Below are positions 6,642-11,870 of a DNA stretch of 11,870 bases, piece by piece (within the stretch, counting starts at the first letter, position 1; every line of letters starts with the position of its first letter). The DNA is taken from contig JAJZLX010000073.1 in the NCBI GenBank assembly GCA_021850555.1, forward strand, positions 1 through 11,870, read 5' to 3'. The translations under genes were made by a program, and so were the position numbers. This stretch comes from Pseudomonadota bacterium. Lineage in GTDB: Bacteria; Pseudomonadota; Gammaproteobacteria; Steroidobacterales; Steroidobacteraceae. The notes below the pieces were generated by a model. That model ran no database searches, was not told where the DNA came from, and was given only the letters and a program-made list of their open reading frames with translations.

Positions 6642-7907
6642 TCATCTGCTGATCGCCAGCTCTCGCTCGAGGATCTTCGGATCCTCGCGCCAGCGGGCGA
6701 GCCACTCCTGCGCCACCTCGCCCGGAAACAGGTCCTCGACTCCGTCCTGCAGCCCCTTGACGATGGTCTTGGCAAGTGCCTGTGCGCTCATCTTCGGCGG
6801 CGGCAGTTCCTGATTGCATTCGTCATCCAGAGGTCCGGGGAACACGTTTACCACGCGGACCCCTGCCGACTGCATCTCGGCACGCAGGCATTGCGCCAGG
6901 GAATAGGCTGCCGCCTTCGAGGCGGAATAAGTGCCGTGCGAAGGAAAGCTCGACAAAGCGTACACGGACAGCAGGTTGACCCAGGCCGTGGCGCTCGAGT
7001 GGTCATCCGCGCCGCGCGCGCGCATGATGGGCCCGAATTCCTGTGCCAGTCGCAGCAGCCCAAGATAGTTAACGTCCATCTCCGACCTGGCGGCTTCCGT
7101 CCCATCACGCGCGGCGATGCCATACGGCCGGTGCACCTCGGCGTTGTTGACCAAAATGTCCACCTTGGCGCCGAGCTCGGCCCCCAGGCTCTTGACGGAA
7201 TCGCAGTTCGTCACATCGAGCGGCACAACCGTCACCGCCTCGAGCCGTTCGACCTCCTCGAGCCCCGGGGACCTTTCCCACGGCTCAGCACAGCCCGCCC
7301 ACACGATGTCCGCTCCGGCGGCCACGAAGGCCCTCGTCAGAGCCTGGCCGAGCGCAGTCTTGCCATCGGTCACCAGCACCTTGCGGCACCTCGGATCGCA
7401 CGTCATTTCCCGCAGATGAATGTCGTCGGCCATCTCCGCTGCCCCTTCGCCAGTATCGGACCTGCCGGGAACTGCGATCAGCGCCGCCTGTCCCGCCTTA
7501 TCGAGTCGTGCCACGATCCGTACCCGGCATGGCGCAAGCGCGACACCGCGATGCAGATGCGCAAGGAGTGTCGGACCGCAATCCAGGCGCACCATGCCCA
7601 GGCGCCATGGCATGCGGTCCCGGAAATACAGGTCATGGCTGTGATGCAGCACTGTCTCCGAGATCAGCTCACCCTCGCCGGACTGCGATTGCCATACGAG
7701 GTCGAGCGAAAGGCAGCGGTGACAGGCTTCGCGCGGCGGATACTGCACGGTGCCGCATTCTGGGCAAACCTGCAGCTCCAAGCGCCCGAGAGCCGCCGCG
7801 GCGGTGAGACCGAGCGCGACCCGGCTGCGCCCGCGGGGCGGCAGCAGAGGCACTCGTGTGCGCAAGACGGGATTCTTGCGCTGCGGCCGCCCGGGGACCT
7901 CGCTCAT
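6642..7907 (-). CDS. DUF35 zinc-ribbon/OB-fold fused to short-chain dehydrogenase
   Basis: This 421-residue two-domain protein begins with a rubredoxin-like zinc ribbon, Cys48-x2-Cys51 and Cys62-x2-Cys65, and an OB-fold to about 150, the DUF35 arrangement that partners thiolase-fold enzymes in steroid side-chain aldolases and in benzoylsuccinyl-CoA thiolase. An SDR domain follows (176 onward): N280, S314, Y327 and K331 form a complete catalytic tetrad, the last two in YSASK. The cofactor motif is degenerate: TGxxxGxG reads TDGKTALG (180-187) and NNAG reads NNAE (254-257). The SDR part probably oxidises a 3-hydroxyacyl-CoA or a ring alcohol and hands the product to the thiolase encoded just upstream. 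ATG 7907 overlaps the thiolase TGA as ATGA, so the two are probably made in linked amounts; this also decides the start over an in-frame position at 7943. Confidence 0.88.
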   Translation of the reverse strand: MSEVPGRPQRKNPVLRTRVPLLPPRGRSRVALGLTAAAALGRLELQVCPECGTVQYPPREACHRCLSLDLVWQSQSGEGELISETVLHHSHDLYFRDRMPWRLGMVRLDCGPTLLAHLHRGVALAPCRVRIVARLDKAGQAALIAVPGRSDTGEGAAEMADDIHLREMTCDPRCRKVLVTDGKTALGQALTRAFVAAGADIVWAGCAEPWERSPGLEEVERLEAVTVVPLDVTNCDSVKSLGAELGAKVDILVNNAEVHRPYGIAARDGTEAARSEMDVNYLGLLRLAQEFGPIMRARGADDHSSATAWVNLLSVYALSSFPSHGTYSASKAAAYSLAQCLRAEMQSAGVRVVNVFPGPLDDECNQELPPPKMSAQALAKTIVKGLQDGVEDLFPGEVAQEWLARWREDPKILERELAISR

Positions 7908-9079
7908 GCCCCCGGCCCCGCCAGAATCGCCGCTCCGCAGCACAGCCCGCGATCATAATTGATCATCCCAAAGCCGCTCACCAGCCCGATGCGTGCATTG
8001 GCCACGGCGGTGCCCTGAGCGGCACCGGTCACCTGGCGAATCGCCTCCGTCATGCCAAGAAAGCCACCGGCCGCTCCCGCCTGCCCCACCGAGAGCTGTC
8101 CGCCTGAAGTGTTGACCGGGAAAGTGCCGTCGGTCGTCAGACTGTGTTCACGGATGAATTGCGGCGCCTCCCCCTTGCCACAAAATCCCAGATCCTCGAT
8201 CTGCATGGCGCTGATCACCGGATAATCATCGTAGGTCTGCAGAAAATCGATGTCCCGGCGGACCACCCCGGCCTGTGCAAACAGCTCCTCACGGTCGAGC
8301 AGCCAGCCGCCGCGCATCTGGATCGGGTCCTCGGGAAATGAGTTGTGCCGTTCGATCGTCGCAAGCACTTGCGCGAAGGGCACCCCCAGGTCCTGCGCGC
8401 GAGCACGGCTCATGACCAGGAACGCTTCCGCGCCCGCGCACGGCATCACGCAATCAAAGAGGCGCAGCGGCTCCGCGATGGGTCTGGCATTGAGATATTC
8501 CTGCAGCGTGAGCGGCTTTTTGAAGAGCGCGTGCGCGTAGCGGAGCGCATTTTCCCTCTGCGCGATGCACAGCTTGCCAAAATCCTCGCGCCGCGCCCCG
8601 AAGACACGCATATAGTACGCGGTGAGAAACGCGAAGCTCGCGTTCGGGCCACCAGAGCCGTACGGATACACCGCGTCCTGCGCAAACTGGCTGAAGCTGC
8701 CGAGCGTGGCGCGAAACGTATCGACGTGATTCGTGTCCGCGGCCACACACGCCACGATGGCCGCGTCACCGGAAGCGACGGCGCGCAGCGCGCGGCGCAA
8801 GGCGACGATCGCCGACGCGCCGCCCATCGGGATGTGATCCAGCCACCTCAGCGAAAGCCCCAGGTGCTGCGTCACGCCGACCGCCGTATCCGGCGCCAGA
8901 GTGAAGCTCGAGAGACACAGCCCCTCGAGATCGGCCTTGCCAAGCCCGCTGCCCTCGAGCAATGCGCGCAGCGCACGGGCCACAAACCAATGAGCGCCGC
9001 GAGTCGAGTAGCGCACGTAGGGGATGCTCACCGGCACGGCTACGACCACATCCTCGTAACCTGCTCGCCGCCGCTCCAT
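7904..9079 (-). CDS. Thiolase-fold protein (SCP2/Ltp-like), non-canonical active site
   Basis: This 391-residue protein belongs to the lipid-transfer/SCP2-like thiolase group. Family marks are DHIPMGGASAIVAL (81-94), a conserved PLRLFDCVMPCAGAEA (204-219), YDDYPVISAMQIEDLGFCGK (283-302), NTSGGQLSVGQAG (323-335) and CCGAAIL (380-386). The N-terminal nucleophilic Cys of true thiolases is missing (Gly-Gly-Ala at its place), the NEAF/HDCF motif is replaced by YDDYP, and the HGG histidine is Ser. Relatives such as Ltp2 act as retro-aldolases together with a DUF35 protein, and a DUF35 domain is encoded by the next gene. C-C cleavage or formation on an acyl-CoA is thus likely, but ordinary thiolysis is doubtful. 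The start is ATG 9079, sharing one base with the ligase stop (TAATG), with GGTGGCGAGG ahead of it; the frame extends further upstream, but only through the ligase gene. Confidence 0.87.
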   Translation of the reverse strand: MERRRAGYEDVVVAVPVSIPYVRYSTRGAHWFVARALRALLEGSGLGKADLEGLCLSSFTLAPDTAVGVTQHLGLSLRWLDHIPMGGASAIVALRRALRAVASGDAAIVACVAADTNHVDTFRATLGSFSQFAQDAVYPYGSGGPNASFAFLTAYYMRVFGARREDFGKLCIAQRENALRYAHALFKKPLTLQEYLNARPIAEPLRLFDCVMPCAGAEAFLVMSRARAQDLGVPFAQVLATIERHNSFPEDPIQMRGGWLLDREELFAQAGVVRRDIDFLQTYDDYPVISAMQIEDLGFCGKGEAPQFIREHSLTTDGTFPVNTSGGQLSVGQAGAAGGFLGMTEAIRQVTGAAQGTAVANARIGLVSGFGMINYDRGLCCGAAILAGPGA

Positions 9080-10728
9080 TACCTCGCCACCTGTCGTTTC
9101 TTGAGCTTGCGCACGTCGACGCATGCTGAACTTCGCACGAGCCCCTGCGCAAGCTCTTTGAGCTGTGCCCGCTGGATCTTCTCCGTGGCCGTGAGCGGCA
9201 GGCGCTCGCAGAATCCGATATAGCCCGGCGCTTTGAAGTACGCCAGCCTCTCCAGGCAAAACCCCACGATATTCTGCGCCAATGCCGCGCCGGCGGCCTC
9301 ACTCAGCCGCTCACGGGGCACGATGCATGCCATCACCTCATCGCCGCGGACTTCATCCGGCACCGCCGCGACCCCGACGGCGGCGACACCGGGATGCTGC
9401 AGCAGAACACCTTCCACTTCCACCGCTGAGATGTTCTCGCCGCTGCGGCGGATCACGTTCCTCTTCCGATCAATGAAATGCAAATCCCCATCTGCATCGA
9501 GTTCCACGATATCCCCCGTGTGGAAATATCCGCCCGCCCAGGCCTGCTCGGTAGCCTGCACGTCTTTCAGGTACTCGTGGAAGAATCCACGACGCGGCGC
9601 ATCGCCGGCATGCCTCACGAGCAGCTCGCCCGGCCGCCCCGGCGCAACGTCCCGGCCCTGCTCGTCCACGACTCGGTACTCGATCTGCGGTCCGGGCCTG
9701 CCGAAGCAGGCGCTGCCGACCTTACGAGGCTCTCGATTTGCGATGACGGCCGCACCCGCCCCCGTCTCCGTCATGGCCCACGCCTCGATGAGAGGAAACC
9801 CGAACCGGCGTTCGAAGGCCACGTGCAGACGCGGGCTGACACCGGCACCGAATCCGAATCGGACGCCAATGTCGCGTTCACGCTCCGAGACCGGCGCGCC
9901 GAGCAACATCGGCGGCATGACTCCCAGATAGTGAACGATCGTTGCTCCCGACAGGCACACGCTATCCCACCAGGTGCTCGGATGGAAGCGGTCCAGCTGA
10001 ATGATGCATCCACCCGTGAGCAGCATCGCCATGCTCGAGAAGGCCATGGCGTTCATGTGACTCAGCGGTAGCGGCGTAATCAGCCGCTCACGACCAGGGC
10101 TGATCTCGCACACGCCGTCGAGGCCGGCATACCATGTCCCCGCCTCCAGAAAATACTCATTCGTGAGCACGCATCCCTTTGGCCGTCCGGTCGTGCCCGA
10201 GGTGTACAGCAACGCGCATTCCGCGGCGAGGTCCGGCCGAGTCGCCGAGGGAGCAGCGAAAGCGGCCCGCGGCAGCTGCGCCAGATCAACTGACGCCAGC
10301 GCGAGCGGCCGTCCGGCCGCCCGGGCGGCATTCCTGAGCTCACGCTCACGGCCCTCGGGTACGACCGCCACGCAAATCTCAGAGTGCCCAACGAGGTACT
10401 CGAGTTCCGCCCTGCGCCACTCGGCGCTCATCGGCACGACCGACACCCCGAGGGCGTTCAGCGCCAGCCAGTGAAAGAAGAACGCCGGGCGGTTCTCCAG
10501 CATGAGGCCCGCACGATGTCCATGCCCATACCCGGCCTCCCGGTACCGGGCGCACAGCACCTGCACCTCGTGCGCCGCCTGCCGGTAGGACCAAGTGCGC
10601 GCCTCGATGGAGTAACTCTCCGCCACCTGGGGCAATACGCACAGGAAACAGCCGTCCTCGTACTGCTCAACGGTGCGGCAGAACGCCTCGAACACCGTCC
10701 CTGAAACGTGCGGCGGAGAGTGGCTCAT
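9079..10728 (-). CDS. Acyl-CoA ligase (AMP-forming, ANL superfamily)
   Basis: This 549-residue enzyme should activate a free carboxylic acid with ATP and CoA by way of an acyl-adenylate. The core motifs are in order: P-loop YTSGTTGRPKG (175-185), PLSHMNAM (221-228), GFGAGVSP (292-299), AWAMTETGAG (316-325), YFHTGDIVELDADGD (401-415), the hinge FIDRKRNVIRRSGENIS (418-434), and the C-terminal adenylation lysine Lys517 in TATEKIQR. Overall it looks more like carnitine/crotonobetaine-type ligases than like benzoate-CoA ligases, but substrate cannot be read by eye. Length is normal. ATG 10728 is preceded directly by GGTGA, a weak and close ribosome site. It lies 128 bases after the receptor gene, the second widest gap in this block, so a separate promoter is possible; I see no convincing -35/-10 pair there. 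It commits the pathway substrate to CoA chemistry. Confidence 0.92.
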   Translation of the reverse strand: MSHSPPHVSGTVFEAFCRTVEQYEDGCFLCVLPQVAESYSIEARTWSYRQAAHEVQVLCARYREAGYGHGHRAGLMLENRPAFFFHWLALNALGVSVVPMSAEWRRAELEYLVGHSEICVAVVPEGRERELRNAARAAGRPLALASVDLAQLPRAAFAAPSATRPDLAAECALLYTSGTTGRPKGCVLTNEYFLEAGTWYAGLDGVCEISPGRERLITPLPLSHMNAMAFSSMAMLLTGGCIIQLDRFHPSTWWDSVCLSGATIVHYLGVMPPMLLGAPVSERERDIGVRFGFGAGVSPRLHVAFERRFGFPLIEAWAMTETGAGAAVIANREPRKVGSACFGRPGPQIEYRVVDEQGRDVAPGRPGELLVRHAGDAPRRGFFHEYLKDVQATEQAWAGGYFHTGDIVELDADGDLHFIDRKRNVIRRSGENISAVEVEGVLLQHPGVAAVGVAAVPDEVRGDEVMACIVPRERLSEAAGAALAQNIVGFCLERLAYFKAPGYIGFCERLPLTATEKIQRAQLKELAQGLVRSSACVDVRKLKKRQVAR

Positions 10729-10821
10729 TCACCAACGAGACCGCTGCGCCGAAGGAAATACCGCGACCGCCCGGACACCGCTTGTCTACCCCTTCCAAGA
10801 ACAATCCACAGCCGGCCACTC

Positions 10822-10845
10822 CCCGTCCTCGCATTTCAGGGCGGG
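10822..10845 (-). terminator. Imperfect hairpin between receptor and ligase genes
   Basis: CCCGTCCT (10822-10829) can pair with AGGGCGGG (10838-10845) around an 8-base loop, with one mismatch in the stem. It lies just downstream of the receptor stop on the minus strand. There is no T-run after it, so full termination is unlikely; it might lower read-through from the receptor gene into the ligase or stabilise mRNA ends. Chance formation in GC-rich DNA is possible. Confidence 0.2.
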
Positions 10846-10856
10846 ATTCATGACCC

Positions 10857-11870
10857 TCAACGGATCCCGTAAGTCACATCGATACCCGCAGTCAGCGGCC
10901 GGCTGACGATATATCGCTCGAACGCGCCCGTCTGCAGGGAAATCTGCGGCTGAGGATCCACCAGCACGATGTTATTCGTGACGTTGTCCACGAAAAATGC
11001 CGCGCTCCAACCGGCGCCGCCGCGCCGCTCACCCCTGATGCCAAAGCGGATGTTAACCATGTTATACGCCGGCAGATGCACCAGAAGCTGCCCCATGGTC
11101 TGCAACGTGGCGGTCACTCCGAAGGGCAAATCGGTCCTCGCGCCCGTGTAATCCTCCTCGAGCGAGCCGAACAAGGACCGCCCGCTCCCCAAATAGTGCT
11201 TCCATCCGAGGACCGCGGATCCCGAGACCTTCGGCGTGTCTGGAATCTGCATGCCGGCGGGAAATCCGGAGTAGGCGCTGCCATGAACGAATTTCGCATC
11301 GATATAGCTGGCATTCAGCGACAGCTCGAAACCCATGGGCAGCAGGGTCTTCATCTGACCCTCGATTCCCTTGATGCGGGCGTCGCCGCCGTTGACCGTC
11401 AAGCCGTATCCTGCGAGGTTCGTGGCCACCTGTGGATGGTACCAGTCCTCCAGATAGCCATCGATGTTGACAATCAGTCTGCGGTGGAAGAACGAAGACT
11501 TCTCGCCGAGTTCGTAGCTCCACAGCGAATCAGATCCGAAGGTCGTCGGCGCTTTGATCAGTATGTTCGGATTGCACGTGGTCGACAGGAGCACCTTGGC
11601 CTGCAATCCGCATTCGTTGGCGACATCGGAGGAATATATAGGGTTGGTATTGCTGGCGGCGACCACCGGAATCGGCCCCGTCAGCGTACTGATTCCGCCG
11701 AGTCGAATCGCCTTGTCGACCCTCACATAAACCATGTGGTTCCGGTCGAGGTTGTACGTCAGCGTGACACTCGGAACGGTACCGCTGGCGGCGATCGAAT
11801 TCGCGGCGTTGTACGGAACGTTAAAGCCCTCCGTTCCCAAGGGCGTAAACAGGCCGTACTCCGTGGAGGT
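10857..11870 (-). CDS. TonB-dependent outer-membrane receptor, C-terminal part
   Basis: The frame is open to the window edge and gives 337 residues before TGA at 10859-10857; the signal peptide, TonB box and plug domain lie beyond 11870. Alternating hydrophobic strands with polar loops run throughout, as in a 22-strand barrel. Typical receptor stretches include SVTLTYNLDRNHMVYVRVDK (34-53, then AIRLGG), a SLWSYELGEKSSFF segment, LIVNIDGYLEDW with the NGGDARIKGIEGQ turn, and the late strand pair ending RPLTAGIDVTYGIR. The last residue is Arg rather than the usual aromatic. It probably imports the acid degraded by the operon, or a precursor of it, across the outer membrane with TonB energy. It is the first gene seen in the minus-strand block. 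A siderophore role is possible but the surroundings favour catabolism. Confidence 0.9.
   Translation of the reverse strand, partial: TSTEYGLFTPLGTEGFNVPYNAANSIAASGTVPSVTLTYNLDRNHMVYVRVDKAIRLGGISTLTGPIPVVAASNTNPIYSSDVANECGLQAKVLLSTTCNPNILIKAPTTFGSDSLWSYELGEKSSFFHRRLIVNIDGYLEDWYHPQVATNLAGYGLTVNGGDARIKGIEGQMKTLLPMGFELSLNASYIDAKFVHGSAYSGFPAGMQIPDTPKVSGSAVLGWKHYLGSGRSLFGSLEEDYTGARTDLPFGVTATLQTMGQLLVHLPAYNMVNIRFGIRGERRGGAGWSAAFFVDNVTNNIVLVDPQPQISLQTGAFERYIVSRPLTAGIDVTYGIR

Noticed and set aside
6384..7958. Open frame of 524 codons on the plus strand
   Set aside because: It is fully antisense to the DUF35-SDR gene, whose domains and catalytic residues are clear. Its translation is Arg/His/Gln-rich with no recognisable domain, as expected for a shadow frame in GC-rich DNA.
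6642..9079. Identification as BbsAB (benzoylsuccinyl-CoA thiolase)
   Set aside because: The DUF35 plus thiolase pairing is shared, but here DUF35 is fused to an SDR and none of the other toluene-pathway bbs or bss genes is in the window.
8345..9223. Open frame of 292 codons on the plus strand
   Set aside because: It is antisense to the thiolase-fold gene and to the end of the ligase gene; its composition is Arg/His-rich and without motifs.
9080..9259. N-terminal extension of the thiolase frame
   Set aside because: It runs through the C-terminal ligase domain and the Lys517 motif in another frame. ATG 9079 has a good ribosome site and a TAATG junction.
10729..10856. Possible promoter or MarR operator upstream of the ligase
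   Set aside because: I found no -35/-10 pair with proper spacing and no convincing inverted repeat of operator size on the minus strand.

Overview
The window is GC-rich, tightly packed bacterial DNA. A TonB-dependent outer-membrane receptor shows a Gram-negative host, most likely a pseudomonadote; I cannot place it more precisely. Almost every gene belongs to coenzyme-A-dependent breakdown of an organic acid. No RNA gene, CRISPR array, insertion sequence or integrase is visible.

Two co-directional gene blocks converge at about 5.77-5.93 kb. The plus-strand block (1-5773) holds, in order: the tail of a short-chain dehydrogenase, a MarR regulator, a crotonase-fold enzyme, an acyl-CoA dehydrogenase, a RidA-like protein, a stand-alone Old Yellow Enzyme-type flavin reductase, and a glutaryl-CoA-dehydrogenase-like enzyme. 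The minus-strand block (11870 down to 5926) holds the C-terminal part of a TonB-dependent receptor, an acyl-CoA ligase, a thiolase-fold protein, a DUF35/short-chain-dehydrogenase fusion, a doubtful small reading frame, and a 4HBT-type hotdog thioesterase. Most junctions inside each block are overlaps of 1-4 bases or gaps under 25 bases, so each block is probably an operon. The widest gaps are 128 and 275 bases, both in the minus block.

Together the genes outline a pathway (inference): uptake through the receptor, activation by the ligase, desaturation by two dehydrogenases, hydration or ring hydrolysis by the crotonase, reduction by the flavin enzyme, oxidation by the SDR domain, C-C cleavage by the thiolase/DUF35 pair, CoA rescue by the thioesterase, and control by MarR. 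The gene set recalls, from memory, clusters around 2-aminobenzoyl-CoA monooxygenase/reductase (salicylyl-CoA 5-hydroxylase-like). There the flavin-reductase domain is fused to a monooxygenase; here it stands alone. The substrate is therefore likely an aromatic or alicyclic carboxylic acid but is not proven.

Several proteins lack textbook catalytic residues: the crotonase lacks both glutamates, the thiolase lacks the Cys/His set, the RidA-like protein lacks the deaminase arginine, and the SDR has a degraded glycine motif. These, and a short plausible peptide frame just after the SDR stop, are the main points of interest.
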